A DNA stretch of 64,000 nucleotides from Cyanobacteria bacterium SIG26 (GTDB lineage: Bacteria > Cyanobacteriota > Vampirovibrionia > Gastranaerophilales > Gastranaerophilaceae). The translations under genes were made by a program, and so were the position numbers. The notes under the pieces were generated by a model. The model did no database searches. It had not been told where the DNA came from and saw only the letters and a program-made list of their open reading frames with translations. The stretch covers positions 62,001 to 126,000 of the forward strand of contig SUTS01000001.1 of the NCBI GenBank assembly GCA_015152555.1, read 5' to 3'. This document shows, one piece after another, positions 17,230 to 26,902 of the stretch (the stretch's first letter is position 1; each line of letters opens with the position of its first letter).

Positions 17230-18675
17230 CTACTTATTTATAATTTCTCTATACATCTGCAAATATTGTGCTGCACTACGCTTCCAAGAAAAATCAGCTT
17301 CCATTGCGGATTTTCTCATAGCATTGAACACATATTTATCAGTATAAACATATAATGCACATTTTATTGCATTTAGCATATCCCAGCCGTTATACGCCCA
17401 GAATTTAAAACCATTTGAATTATCCAAAGGATAACCCGTAACGGTATCTTCCAAACCACCTGTTGCCCTTACAATCGGTAATGAACCATAACGCATCGCA
17501 ATCAATTGACTCAAACCACAAGGCTCAAATTTCGATGGCATTAAGAAAAAGTCGCTTCCTGCATACACAAGATTTGCCAATTTTGCATCATAACCAACGT
17601 AGGTTCTGATATTTTTTGTATTATTGGAAAGCCAAATAAATAAATTCTCATAATCCTTATCTCCACTTCCCATAAATACAAAATCTGCATCCAAATTCTG
17701 TAATTCATACTGCATATCGCGAATTAAATCAATACCTTTTTGATCAACCAAACGAGAAACAAACCCTATTAATGGTCTTTGCGGATTATATTCCAATCCA
17801 AAATATTCACATAATGCTTTTTTATTTTCATCCTTATTACTAAGAGATTTAACATCATAATTTTTGAAAATTGCTTTGTCTTTTTTAGGGTCAAAAACTG
17901 TATAATCTATTCCGTTTAGTATTCCTCTTAATTTGTTTTGAACTCCGCGCAAAGTATAATCCATATTTTCACCATATTCAGAACCCAAAATCTCTCTTGA
18001 ATAAGTCGGAGAAACAGCAACAACTCTATCAGAATAATTTATTGCACCCTTCATCCAATTTACACGATTATAATGTTCGCAACCCCATTGATTATATACA
18101 ATATCCTTTCGCATATTTGCAAAATCAATTACATCTTCAAACCAAATACCTTGATAAGCCAAATTGTGAATTTCGAATACACATTTTGTATCTTTCCAAA
18201 AATCATCAAATTTATAATTTGAATGCAAATACATCGGTATCATTGCAGTGTGCCAATCATTTGCGTGAATTACATCCGCTCTAAAATTCAAAGCCTTGGC
18301 ATACTCCATTACAGCTAACGAAAATGAAATATATCTTTCGTGCTCATAACGAGGATCTAAATTTTTCGGATAAACCTCCTTAAAACAAGAAAAATACCAA
18401 TCATTTTTAACAAAAAATACGTTAATATCTGTATCAGGAAGCTTTGTCATGTATAAATTAAATTTGTGAGGTTGATTACCGAATGTCAACCACATTTCAG
18501 AATTTTCGAGTTCTTTTATTCCATATTTTTCCTTATCGATACATCCGTGAAGGGGTGTAAATATCGCAATTTCAGCATCTTTTTCAATTTGTTTAGGCAA
18601 ACTACCTATAACATCAGCCAAGCCTCCGGCCTTTGAAAATGGTGCAACTTCAGCGGACGCGAATAAAATTTTCAT
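17230..18675 (-). CDS. glgA: Glycogen synthase, ADP-glucose type (GlgA)
   Basis: This 481-aa GT5 glycosyltransferase adds glucose from ADP-glucose to alpha-1,4-glucan chains. The N-terminal MKILFASAEVAPFSKAGGLA holds the KxGGL nucleotide-binding motif. The C-terminal Rossmann domain holds KFEPCGLSQLIAM and RATGGLEDTV, the usual acceptor/donor loop. Length fits GlgA. A GAGAGG ribosome-binding site precedes the start. No other glycogen genes (glgB, glgC) are adjacent, so the pathway is presumably dispersed in this genome. Confidence 0.93.
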   Translation of the reverse strand: MKILFASAEVAPFSKAGGLADVIGSLPKQIEKDAEIAIFTPLHGCIDKEKYGIKELENSEMWLTFGNQPHKFNLYMTKLPDTDINVFFVKNDWYFSCFKEVYPKNLDPRYEHERYISFSLAVMEYAKALNFRADVIHANDWHTAMIPMYLHSNYKFDDFWKDTKCVFEIHNLAYQGIWFEDVIDFANMRKDIVYNQWGCEHYNRVNWMKGAINYSDRVVAVSPTYSREILGSEYGENMDYTLRGVQNKLRGILNGIDYTVFDPKKDKAIFKNYDVKSLSNKDENKKALCEYFGLEYNPQRPLIGFVSRLVDQKGIDLIRDMQYELQNLDADFVFMGSGDKDYENLFIWLSNNTKNIRTYVGYDAKLANLVYAGSDFFLMPSKFEPCGLSQLIAMRYGSLPIVRATGGLEDTVTGYPLDNSNGFKFWAYNGWDMLNAIKCALYVYTDKYVFNAMRKSAMEADFSWKRSAAQYLQMYREIINK

Positions 18676-18872
18676 TTTTCCTCTCTTTCTGAATTAATTT
18701 TAATTATTACCTCAAAAAAAATAACAAAAATTTTAGCAAAATTTTACTATAATTTTTCTATTTTTCCCAGGTTCCTTTCCTTACACTCTCTACATTTACG
18801 GGGATAGTTGTTTCTATTTTTTTGCGAAAATTATACATCTCCGTCTACATTTGAATTTTGCAACATAATATC

Positions 18873-21800
18873 TTATATGTCAATATTAAAATTTACATTC
18901 AGACCATATTTTTGCATTATAAAACTTGCTTGATTAAGGCAAATCTGCGCCTGCTCTTGATTATTCAAACTTTTTAAGATTTTAAACATATTAACTTTAT
19001 TTAACAATGTTAAATATTCACTAAAATTACCATTTTTTTCCATTTGGATTTGGGAATTGTTCAACACACCATAAGCTATATCATATTTACCTTCTTGGAT
19101 ATGCAATACACTCAAAACATACCACGCAGAATGAATAATTGCATTTAAACCTTTTTCTTTCGCTGTTTTTATTATTTTATAAATAATTGAAGCTGCCTTT
19201 TTATATTGTTTTCGATTTATATATGCAAAACCAATTAATAAATCCGCAAAAATTTCAAATTGATATAAGCAACTATGACGAGCAACAAGCTTTGCCTTAT
19301 ATACACTTTGTGCATAAGTTTCCGGACTATTAGACCCAATATAAGCTTTCATAAAATAATAAATCATTTTAACCAAAGAATTATTATCATCACTTGGAGT
19401 AAGAAGTTCAGATGAATGACCTTTTATAAAATCCTGTAATTGGACAAAAATTGAATAATCCTGCGGTATAAAACTTAGCAATTTAGTCGTCGTATTAAGG
19501 AATTCAACAACATCCTCTTTAAAAGATAACACATTGACAAGTGCGATAAAACCTACCATTTCTTGAATAAGATACACCAATTCCTCTTTTGAAATAACAG
19601 AATATTCTATAGCTTCAAGTTTAGTTGAATCAATAGCATTTAATACATTATAACCTACATCTAAACACTCATTATATGCACCAATATTAAACAAAATCTT
19701 GACATATACAATCGACATCAATAAGAAATTCAAATCAAAATTCTCAGCAGCCGGGTCAATTGAAGATTTATCCATCGTTGATAATAAATTATGCATCAAA
19801 TTAAGTGCATACAAATAATCTCCGGAAACAATCGAACCCTGTATCATTTTTACGCATAAAGAATGATAGCTCACTATATTTTGCGATTTTTGTAAATTAA
19901 TCAAAGTCTTTTCAGCCAAAACTTTTGTAGTCTCAGGCACATAGACAGACATATTATTTGAAACATTTTCAAATAATGAACTCTTATAAACCGCCAACTC
20001 TTCAGGCGACCAAATGGAAGAATACTTATCCAAAGAATCAAGTATCATTTCAGAACATACTAAATATGCAGAAATATCCCCCATTGATAAACTTATATTC
20101 GCTAACTTTTCCCATTCATATATAACTTTCTCACCATTTCCAAGCAAATCAAACGAATGTGCTTTTAAAGAGCTTGGAATATATTCTAGAAAATATGTTT
20201 CAAATAGATGATTTGCTAAACTCTCAAATTCTTCAGAAGTTAACAACTCAACAATACATTTTTTTAATAGGTTATAATTTGAGAAATATATACAATTGTT
20301 AAACGAATATATATAACCGATTTGTGCTAATTTTTCGCCATAAATTTCCCACTTAGGAATATTCAACGACAACACGGTTTTTTCATCAATACGAGTTCCC
20401 AACATAACAATCGTGGCCAAAAACTTAACAGTTTCAGGTTCATCTTCCTTCAACAACTGTAATCGCCTTAAAATCAACTTCTCCAAACTTGACGGTATCA
20501 TAATTGTTTTTGGATTAACCATCTCAATTGAATTTTTTGTATATTGATAAACTCCACATTCGAGTAAATACTGAATCCCGAAATCTAAAAACAAAGTACT
20601 GCCATTTGCATATTTTATTAGCCTTTGGAAATAAAAATCTGTCAAAATATCTTCATAAAAACTTCTATCAGAATTAATCAAATCTTCATTTGATGTCGCA
20701 CATAAAGCAATTTCTGAATAATATTCTTTTGATAACAAGTCAGGCATTTTTTTATGTAATGCAAAATCCTGCGCGTAAGAAATCAAATAACTGACGTTCA
20801 AATTTTGCATATATCCAAACAATTGTTCCATCATATACATTGACCCCGGATCCATTTTATCGAATCCCTCAATATATAGTAACGAATTCGGTATGGCCTG
20901 CATTATTTGTGCAAAAACTTGAAAATATCGTTCCGTAATATCGTGTATACTTTCCATATTACGCTGATTTAACTTTATTAAATCTTCAACCAGATCGCTT
21001 CCATCAATATTGTTAAATATAGAATAATCATTTGTATCTAATAATTTGTTAGAAATTGTATAATCGAAAATCGAAGAAATTAATTCTCTAAAAAACCCAT
21101 ACGGACAATATTTTAATTTATCACTACAGGTTATTGGAATAATATTTGAATATATTCCCATTTCATCGACGGTTTCAAGTATTTTTAGGGTATAAGGTTG
21201 ATAAATATCAGGGGTTTTTAAAGCTAATATACCTTTTGGTTTTTGTTGCAAAATTTGGACTATACCATCTAAAACATTTATACTTTCGGTCTTCACAAAT
21301 AAACATTTAATTTCATCAAAATCAATCATTTCAACATCATAAACACCATCCTCGTCAAAAGAGTTTTCATCCTGCATAGCATCTTTGGATAATTTTTCCT
21401 GATCGATAAGAGCATTTTTTATATAACTCGGCAACTCCTGAGCATTTTGATTTGAAATCTTAATCTTGTTTAAATCCGCTATATTTATATGTTTTTTAAC
21501 ATCAATTTCAAAAAATCGTTTCATCTCACCATCAACAAGCGCCGAATTCAACGATTCCATCTGATAGGTATTTTGATAAAATTCTAAAAAACTTTCATCT
21601 GTTATTAACTGAAACGCATCCAAGATTTTTTTATCTTTATCTGTATTTTGATAAACCATATTTGCGTGAAATTTTGAATCTATATCATAAGGATTTTGTT
21701 CAGCATCTCGTTGCATTATAGTAAAATTACATTTAAGAGCAACATTTTTCTTTTCCATTAATTTAAAATTCAATTTGGCAATTATATTGATAATTTCTAT

Positions 21801-22280
21801 ACTTGCCAAAATCGCAGAATTGGCAGAAGCCGATAATGTATAATCCTTATTAAATCTGACAATATAGGTCTCATTATTATATATCTGACGTCTCAGATTA
21901 AGCGAAGCTAAATAATTAGCAATTAAAACATCCAAATTTGCTTTAAACTTCTGATATAATTGATTAGAACCGAGCTTAGCTTTTACGACATCACTATTAG
22001 GAAAATCTATTCTTAAAACTGCAAACTTATCAGTATTTGATTCTGCCTTAACTCCACTTATGTCAGTTGAATACCCGCATTTAACACAGTTTTTATTCTT
22101 AGTTAAATTTATTTTTCCACATTTAACGCACTTAGTTACTAAAACCTTCCCACACTTTTTACAAATATTTTTTGAATTAATTGTTTTGCAATCAGGACAA
22201 ATGATTTTGAGTACCTTTTTACAATTCGGGCACACAATAGTACTTTTGTCAATCTCAGCTCCGCACTTTGGACATTCCAT
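18873..22280 (-). CDS. Triple zinc-ribbon protein with degenerate cyclase-like and STAND-like ATPase regions plus helical repeats
   Basis: This protein of about 1135 aa starts with three zinc ribbons in the first 70 residues (twelve Cys in CxxC pairs). Residues about 80-280 look like a worn class III nucleotide cyclase domain. Residues about 320-560 follow the order of an AAA/STAND ATPase. A Walker-B-like strand is present (NSLLYIEGFDKMD, followed by P), but the P-loop position reads GILALKTPDIYQPY and lacks GxxxxGK[ST]. The C-terminal half is a long helical-repeat (TPR-like) region. The layout resembles multi-domain signalling proteins of the soluble adenylate cyclase type, here probably a catalytically dead scaffold. 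I chose the ATG at 22280 over an in-frame TTG at 22286 because a TATAAT lies 6 bp upstream, suggesting a leaderless mRNA. Confidence 0.75.
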   Translation of the reverse strand: MECPKCGAEIDKSTIVCPNCKKVLKIICPDCKTINSKNICKKCGKVLVTKCVKCGKINLTKNKNCVKCGYSTDISGVKAESNTDKFAVLRIDFPNSDVVKAKLGSNQLYQKFKANLDVLIANYLASLNLRRQIYNNETYIVRFNKDYTLSASANSAILASIEIINIIAKLNFKLMEKKNVALKCNFTIMQRDAEQNPYDIDSKFHANMVYQNTDKDKKILDAFQLITDESFLEFYQNTYQMESLNSALVDGEMKRFFEIDVKKHINIADLNKIKISNQNAQELPSYIKNALIDQEKLSKDAMQDENSFDEDGVYDVEMIDFDEIKCLFVKTESINVLDGIVQILQQKPKGILALKTPDIYQPYTLKILETVDEMGIYSNIIPITCSDKLKYCPYGFFRELISSIFDYTISNKLLDTNDYSIFNNIDGSDLVEDLIKLNQRNMESIHDITERYFQVFAQIMQAIPNSLLYIEGFDKMDPGSMYMMEQLFGYMQNLNVSYLISYAQDFALHKKMPDLLSKEYYSEIALCATSNEDLINSDRSFYEDILTDFYFQRLIKYANGSTLFLDFGIQYLLECGVYQYTKNSIEMVNPKTIMIPSSLEKLILRRLQLLKEDEPETVKFLATIVMLGTRIDEKTVLSLNIPKWEIYGEKLAQIGYIYSFNNCIYFSNYNLLKKCIVELLTSEEFESLANHLFETYFLEYIPSSLKAHSFDLLGNGEKVIYEWEKLANISLSMGDISAYLVCSEMILDSLDKYSSIWSPEELAVYKSSLFENVSNNMSVYVPETTKVLAEKTLINLQKSQNIVSYHSLCVKMIQGSIVSGDYLYALNLMHNLLSTMDKSSIDPAAENFDLNFLLMSIVYVKILFNIGAYNECLDVGYNVLNAIDSTKLEAIEYSVISKEELVYLIQEMVGFIALVNVLSFKEDVVEFLNTTTKLLSFIPQDYSIFVQLQDFIKGHSSELLTPSDDNNSLVKMIYYFMKAYIGSNSPETYAQSVYKAKLVARHSCLYQFEIFADLLIGFAYINRKQYKKAASIIYKIIKTAKEKGLNAIIHSAWYVLSVLHIQEGKYDIAYGVLNNSQIQMEKNGNFSEYLTLLNKVNMFKILKSLNNQEQAQICLNQASFIMQKYGLNVNFNIDI

Positions 22281-22286
22281 AGTCAA

Positions 22287-22295
22287 ATTATACCA
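22287..22295 (-). promoter_or_regulatory. Extended -10 promoter giving a leaderless mRNA
   Basis: On the minus strand TGGTATAAT matches an extended -10 (TGnTATAAT). Only 6 bp separate the hexamer from the ATG at 22280, so transcription would start at or beside the start codon. No Shine-Dalgarno sequence exists upstream. The -35 is weak, as often with extended -10 promoters. Confidence 0.55.
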
Positions 22296-22340
22296 TAGGG
22301 TAAAAATTTTAAACTAATGCAAAAAGATGAATTATTACAA

Positions 22341-22369
22341 TTGGCAAATACTTAAATTCGTGATATTAT
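22341..22369 (+). promoter_or_regulatory. Sigma70-type promoter for ruvB
   Basis: TTGGCA (22341-22346), a 17-bp spacer and TATTAT (22364-22369) lie just upstream of an AGGAGG ribosome-binding site and the ATG at 22388. Confidence 0.7.
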
Positions 22370-22387
22370 CTAAATACAGGAGGGATA

Positions 22388-23455
22388 ATGAGTATAATTT
22401 CTGATGATAATGATTTTATAAATATATCTGACGAAAAACAAAAAACTGTCGTTAAAGCGGAAATCTGCGATTGCGATAAGAATTTTGAAAATTGTATCCG
22501 TCCTAAATCTTTTGACACATATATCGGTCAATCAGCGTTAAAAGATACCCTAAAAATAACAATCGAAGCTGCTAAAAAACGAGAACAGCCACTTGATCAC
22601 TTATTGTTTTACGGACCTCCAGGGTTAGGGAAAACAACATTAGCAGGTGTTATCGCTCAAGAAATGGGTGTTGATATAAAAATCACATCCGCGCCGGCGT
22701 TAGAAAGACCTCGTGATATAATTGGGATTTTAATGTCTCTCCAAGGTGGAGAAATCCTTTTTATTGATGAAATACATCGACTTAATAAAGTCGCAGAAGA
22801 AATATTGTATCCCGCAATGGAAGATTTTTATCTTGATATGACGACCGGAAAAAGCCAAACTGTAAAAACTCTACGCGTACCACTACCGAAATTTACATTA
22901 ATCGGAGCAACGACAAAAGCCGGCGAGTTATCCGGTCCGTTAAGAGACAGATTTGGAATAATTCACAGATTAGAATTTTACACAGAAAAAGAATTATCTC
23001 AAGTAATTAAACGCACCGCAGGAATTTTAAACATAGAAATTGATGAAAAAGGAGCTCTTGCAATAGCAAGACGTTCTCGCGGAACCCCACGTATTGCTAA
23101 CAGATTAGTGAAAAGAGTCAGTGATTTTGCACTTGTAAAATATAACGGCAAAATAACAGAACCAGTTGCGGATGAATCATTAGATATTTTAAAAATTGAC
23201 GAATTTGGGCTAGACACAACAGATCGCAATTTATTAAAACTTATCATTGAAAAATATGACGGAGGACCTGTTGGGATTGAAACAATTGCAGCCGCAATCG
23301 GAGAAGATGTAAGAACCATAGAAGATGTGTGCGAACCATTTTTACTCCAAGTCGGATTGCTGCAAAGAACTCCTCGCGGAAGAAAAGTATCACCTGCAAC
23401 ATATAGACATCTTGGTTATAAAACCACAAACTCAAACCAACAAAGTTTATTTTAA
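22388..23455 (+). CDS. ruvB: Holliday junction branch-migration helicase RuvB
   Basis: This 355-aa AAA+ motor works with RuvA to drive branch migration at Holliday junctions. Walker A is GPPGLGKT (76-83), Walker B LFIDE (124-128), and sensor/arginine-finger region [18 protein letters not shown] lies about 172-189. The C-terminal winged helix ends with TPRGRKVSP and YRHLGY, as in RuvB. The ~35-residue N-terminal extension is a little longer than in E. coli. It stands alone, with ruvA and ruvC not in view, and is convergent with the prepilin gene. Confidence 0.96.
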   Translation: MSIISDDNDFINISDEKQKTVVKAEICDCDKNFENCIRPKSFDTYIGQSALKDTLKITIEAAKKREQPLDHLLFYGPPGLGKTTLAGVIAQEMGVDIKITSAPALERPRDIIGILMSLQGGEILFIDEIHRLNKVAEEILYPAMEDFYLDMTTGKSQTVKTLRVPLPKFTLIGATTKAGELSGPLRDRFGIIHRLEFYTEKELSQVIKRTAGILNIEIDEKGALAIARRSRGTPRIANRLVKRVSDFALVKYNGKITEPVADESLDILKIDEFGLDTTDRNLLKLIIEKYDGGPVGIETIAAAIGEDVRTIEDVCEPFLLQVGLLQRTPRGRKVSPATYRHLGYKTTNSNQQSLF

Positions 23456-23458
23456 TTA

Positions 23459-24496
23459 TTATTTACCACTACAACTTTTAGCCTTATTCCAACCTAATTT
23501 TTCGGGGCATCTCAAATAATCCATATTCTTATTTTCTATAACCCAGGCAGTACAAGCACCATGATTACCTTTGTTCTTTAAGCAATTATTAAATTCTTCA
23601 CCTTCTGAATTGCTACTAACTAAAGCAGGATAACCATTTGCCGCAATACCATCCCGATATCCCCTAAACTCAAAAACATCCACACCTTTACGATTTGGTT
23701 TTCCTTTTCCATTCAAATCCACCCACAAAAGCGAACAATTATTATAATGATTTAAATATCCATTAGTAGGGCCAGCATTTACCGAAGCGGAACAAATATG
23801 ATAAGAACCTCCGACTGATTTATTTGCCTTTCGCGTTTGAACACCAATAACAGTACCGTCTATCAATACAATTGCAGGATATTGATAAGTCATTGCCGGC
23901 GCACATTTATTAGCTTGAGAACAATTCTGAACAACCTTTAATTGCTTTGACAACTCTGCGATATAAAAATCACGGCTATCATCAGCCCAAGTATGCAATT
24001 CCCCGTGTTCTGCAACCATACTTCGCGTTGCTTGTTGCAAAAGAGCATACACTCGTTGTAGTTTTATGATATTTTGTCGCTCAGTATATTTTTGCAAAAG
24101 ATTAGGAATAGTAAGCGCCGCAACAATTCCGATTACGCCGATTACGATTAATACTTCGACCAATGTAAAAGCAGCTTTTTTCATAAATAAGTTATCAAAC
24201 CCTCTCCTGTCACCGCGGGGGTAAATATTAGGCACCTTTCCGCCCCGTTCAACACCCGTCATTCTGAGGGGAGGGTAAATATTACTACCAACCGTGGTAT
24301 AGTTTGTAAAACCAATGTGCTCCGCAGGGCGGGAATATATTGGCATCTTTTCGCCTCGTTCGACCCTCGTCATTCTGAGGGCTTTAGCCCGAAGAATCTC
24401 ATAAAATTTATCACATTGAAGAATAGCCAAAAACCTCGCCACAAGACTATTAGAGGTTACCCCTCCTAAAATGTTGCTATATCTACGTTTCGCCAT
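23459..24496 (-). CDS. Type IV prepilin-like protein with 109-residue repeat-derived leader
   Basis: This 345-aa protein contains a prepilin signature (KKAA|FTLVEVLIVIGVIGIVAALTI) whose predicted cleavage follows A109. Ala replaces the usual Gly at -1. The mature part has an Asp/Asn loop (DLNGKGKPNRKG) and a Cys-containing tail (ACTAW, DYLRCPEKLG) shared with the prepilin at 60004-60930. An ATG at 24184 would give the usual short leader (MKKAA) but has no ribosome-binding site. The ATG at 24496 is preceded by GGAGGG at ideal spacing, so I annotate the long form. Codons 10-100 read through a dispersed repeat. Whether the long leader is processed is unknown. Confidence 0.75.
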   Translation of the reverse strand: MAKRRYSNILGGVTSNSLVARFLAILQCDKFYEILRAKALRMTRVERGEKMPIYSRPAEHIGFTNYTTVGSNIYPPLRMTGVERGGKVPNIYPRGDRRGFDNLFMKKAAFTLVEVLIVIGVIGIVAALTIPNLLQKYTERQNIIKLQRVYALLQQATRSMVAEHGELHTWADDSRDFYIAELSKQLKVVQNCSQANKCAPAMTYQYPAIVLIDGTVIGVQTRKANKSVGGSYHICSASVNAGPTNGYLNHYNNCSLLWVDLNGKGKPNRKGVDVFEFRGYRDGIAANGYPALVSSNSEGEEFNNCLKNKGNHGACTAWVIENKNMDYLRCPEKLGWNKAKSCSGK

Positions 24497-24821
24497 TCTC
24501 AACCCTCCGTATTCTTATTCTTTTATTATAACAAATTTTCCACCGCATAACAAGAGGGGGGGGAAATACTCTCCCCTCCCTGGATGGACTCTGCCGAAGC
24601 AAAACAATTAAGTATTGTTCTGCTGAGAGGTATGGTTAGGGTGGGGTGACCTCATTATTCCCTCCTGGATGGCCTAGGTAAAAGATTAACACGATTTATT
24701 TTTATTCTTAAACATGTTAAATAATTATAAATTATTGTAACGAATTATTTTTAATTAATCAAATTTTAAGGTTCAGGATAATTAAAACCTATGTGACAGG
24801 AAATAAAAAAAGGAAATAAAA
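24185..24821. other. Repeat-rich stretch upstream of the prepilin core
   Basis: Nearest-gene spacing depends on which prepilin start is used. From 24185 to 24496 the DNA is dispersed repeat read through by the long leader. From 24497 to 24821 there is no gene. A G-run and C-rich segments lie at 24550-24585, and CTCCCTGGATGG / CTCCTGGATGG copies occur near 24576 and 24664. The rest is AT-rich DNA leading to the 150-aa gene. Confidence 0.6.
24219..24462 (-). repeat. Dispersed CATTCTGAG-type repeat, copy A
   Basis: GTCATTCTGAGGG occurs at 24258-24270 and again at 24369-24381. The second copy continues as a palindromic GGGCTTTAGCCC and GAAGAATCTC. A further block at 24424-24462 (GCCAAAAA ... GGTTACCC) is shared almost base for base with 60855-60893. 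The units match the array at 46.7-46.9 kb and the copy at 60.76-60.89 kb. Confidence 0.8.
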
Positions 24822-25274
24822 ATGTTTGGAATTAACACTGCTACTAGATTATTTAATCAAAAACCGAATTTAACAAAGTACATCCCTGATCAAAATTTAA
24901 AAGGTGTAGTTCTTAAGTATGTAAAAAACAATGATACTATCCAGAAGGTTGCTACAAGACAAGATGGTGTAGAAGTTGTTGGTACATTTAAAAACGGCAA
25001 AGCTGTATGTACAGATATTGATTCTGCAAAAGGTAATATTCATCACAACTATGCTCCAGATAATACAAATTTACCTGAAGCTTTTCAAGCAAAGAAAACT
25101 ATTACAATTACTACAGTTGATGGTGATAAGCTTGTAAGAAGCATTAAAAACGACGGTAGTATTCAAGATTTTCTTATAACTGATAGAGCGCCCGCAAGAA
25201 TAGGCAAGTTTGATGCTTATTTTAAAGAACTATATCAAAAAATTCTTAAAGGTGATAGACTAATAGACGATTAA
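24822..25274 (+). CDS. Hypothetical 150-aa protein
   Basis: Not recognised. The protein is soluble and beta-rich in appearance, with alternating short hydrophobic and charged stretches such as GVVLKYVKNNDTIQKVATR and KTITITTVDGDKLVRSI. The two stretches are loosely alike and may mark a duplicated beta unit. There is no signal peptide or membrane segment. AAGGAAAT serves as the ribosome-binding site, and a strong terminator follows 10 bp after the stop. It is a monocistronic unit between the prepilin repeat region and dnaB. Confidence 0.75.
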   Translation: MFGINTATRLFNQKPNLTKYIPDQNLKGVVLKYVKNNDTIQKVATRQDGVEVVGTFKNGKAVCTDIDSAKGNIHHNYAPDNTNLPEAFQAKKTITITTVDGDKLVRSIKNDGSIQDFLITDRAPARIGKFDAYFKELYQKILKGDRLIDD

Positions 25275-25283
25275 TAAAATAAT

Positions 25284-25316
25284 AAAAAATTCGACCTTCG
25301 GGTCGATTTTTTTTTG
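25284..25316 (+). terminator. Terminator of the 150-aa gene
   Basis: TCGACC-TTCG-GGTCGA is a perfect 6-bp stem on a UUCG tetraloop, followed by ten U residues. Confidence 0.92.
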
Positions 25317-25410
25317 CTACTAAATGTTATAGCAACAAAATAATCAATCAATCCTTCATTTAAATAAAGGAAATACTCTCGCCCGCGTACATACTCAGCC
25401 AATCTAAATA

Positions 25411-26802
25411 TTAAAACGCATCAAAAGCTTGATCAATAGGGTTTTTAAATTTGGTGATATTGCCTTGGAATAACAATTTAACAGTACCAACAGGACCATT
25501 TCTGTGTTTTGCAATAATAATTTCTGACAAACCTTTAGAAGATGCCTTAATATTTTCTTCTTCTTCAGATTCACCTTTGTTATAGTAATCTTCACGATAA
25601 ATAAATATTACGATATCGGCGTCTTGCTCAATAGAACCAGATTCCCTTAAGTCAGAAAGCATAGGGCGTTTATCCGTACGACCTTCAACAGCACGAGATA
25701 GCTGAGACAATGTAATAATTGGAACATCAAGCTCTTTTGCCAATATTTTCAAACCTCTGGAAATTGCAGAAATCTGTTGTAAACGGTCATCTTTTCCGCC
25801 ACCTTCCATAAGTTGCAAATAGTCGATTACAATCAAACCCAAATCTTTTTGTTGAGTTTTTAAACGACGACATTTTGTTCTAATATCTGTTAAAGTACAA
25901 CCACTGGTATCATCAATATAGATTGGGGCTTGGCTAAAATCATTCATTGCCATAGCCAGTTTTTCTAAATCTTGCTGTAACATATTACCTGTCTTTAATC
26001 TTTGGGCATCAACTTCTGCATAAGAACATAACATACGTTGTACAAGTTGCGATGCTGACATTTCCAGTGAAAATATACAAACAGGAACATTATTTTTGAT
26101 AGCAACGTTTTGAGCAATGTTTAGCGCAAATGCTGTTTTACCCATCGCAGGACGCGCCGCCAAGATAATCAAATCTGAACGATGCAAACCACTCATCATC
26201 GCATCAAGCTCTGTAAAATCTGTTCGCAAACCAGATAATTCATCTTTATGGTTATAACGGTATTCAATACTATCCCAAGTATCTAATACAAGATCTTTTA
26301 CGTGTTTTAAATCCGCAGTCGCTTTGCTTGAACCAATTTCAAAAATTAATCTTTCCGCCTGTTCTAAAGATTGATCAGATGGTTCCAAATCATACCCTTT
26401 ACTCACGATTTCAGAACCAGCATTAATCAATGCTCTTTTTACAGCTTTTTCTTGAATAATTTTTGCATAATAAGCAATGTTTGATGTTGTAATTGTATTT
26501 GCAATCAAATCGTTAATATAAGCTCTACCACCAACTGTCTCAAGCTTCCCGCTATAGCTCAAAACATCAGAAACAGACACAATATCAATATTATCGTTAT
26601 TGTTAAATAGCTGAAGCATCGCCTCGTAAATATATCTATGTGCAGGTTTATAAAAACTTGCAGGATTTAATGAATCTGAAACTTTTGCTAAAGTCTCTGG
26701 ATTTACCAATATTGCACCTAAAACAGCTTCTTCTGCTTCTACGTTTTGAGGTATCAATGTTTCATCAATTTTTCTTCTTGTGTCTTTAGTTACCGGTGGC
26801 AT
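25411..26802 (-). CDS. dnaB: Replicative DNA helicase DnaB
   Basis: This 463-aa hexameric helicase unwinds the replication fork 5' to 3'. The N-terminal domain (PQNVEAEEAVLGAIL, 19-33) mediates DnaG contact. The RecA-like core carries Walker A ARPAMGKTA (216-224), Walker B LIVIDYLQLM (323-332), and SQLSRAVEGR with RESGSIEQDAD near 370-400. Length is normal and no intein is present. AGGGG precedes the ATG. It sits downstream of ileS on the same strand, but a terminator lies between them. Confidence 0.96.
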   Translation of the reverse strand: MPPVTKDTRRKIDETLIPQNVEAEEAVLGAILVNPETLAKVSDSLNPASFYKPAHRYIYEAMLQLFNNNDNIDIVSVSDVLSYSGKLETVGGRAYINDLIANTITTSNIAYYAKIIQEKAVKRALINAGSEIVSKGYDLEPSDQSLEQAERLIFEIGSSKATADLKHVKDLVLDTWDSIEYRYNHKDELSGLRTDFTELDAMMSGLHRSDLIILAARPAMGKTAFALNIAQNVAIKNNVPVCIFSLEMSASQLVQRMLCSYAEVDAQRLKTGNMLQQDLEKLAMAMNDFSQAPIYIDDTSGCTLTDIRTKCRRLKTQQKDLGLIVIDYLQLMEGGGKDDRLQQISAISRGLKILAKELDVPIITLSQLSRAVEGRTDKRPMLSDLRESGSIEQDADIVIFIYREDYYNKGESEEEENIKASSKGLSEIIIAKHRNGPVGTVKLLFQGNITKFKNPIDQAFDAF

Positions 26803-26843
26803 ATATTTCCCCTTTTCTATTAATAATATTACACAAAATCTCC

Positions 26844-26886
26844 AAAAAAAAGAGAGATTTAATTTTTGTAAATCCCTCTTTTTTTT
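26844..26886 (-). terminator. Terminator of the symporter-ileS operon
   Basis: On the minus strand AGAGGGATTTA pairs with TAAATCTCTCT (one G-U pair) and is followed by a run of U residues. It lies 17 bp after the ileS stop and just upstream of dnaB. Confidence 0.8.
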
Positions 26887-26902
26887 AATTTATTCAAGAT
26901 AT

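Noticed and set aside
22060-22317. 85-codon plus-strand ORF rich in Phe/His/Leu
   Set aside because: It is the antisense of the zinc ribbons of the giant protein; composition reflects the Cys codons of the real gene.
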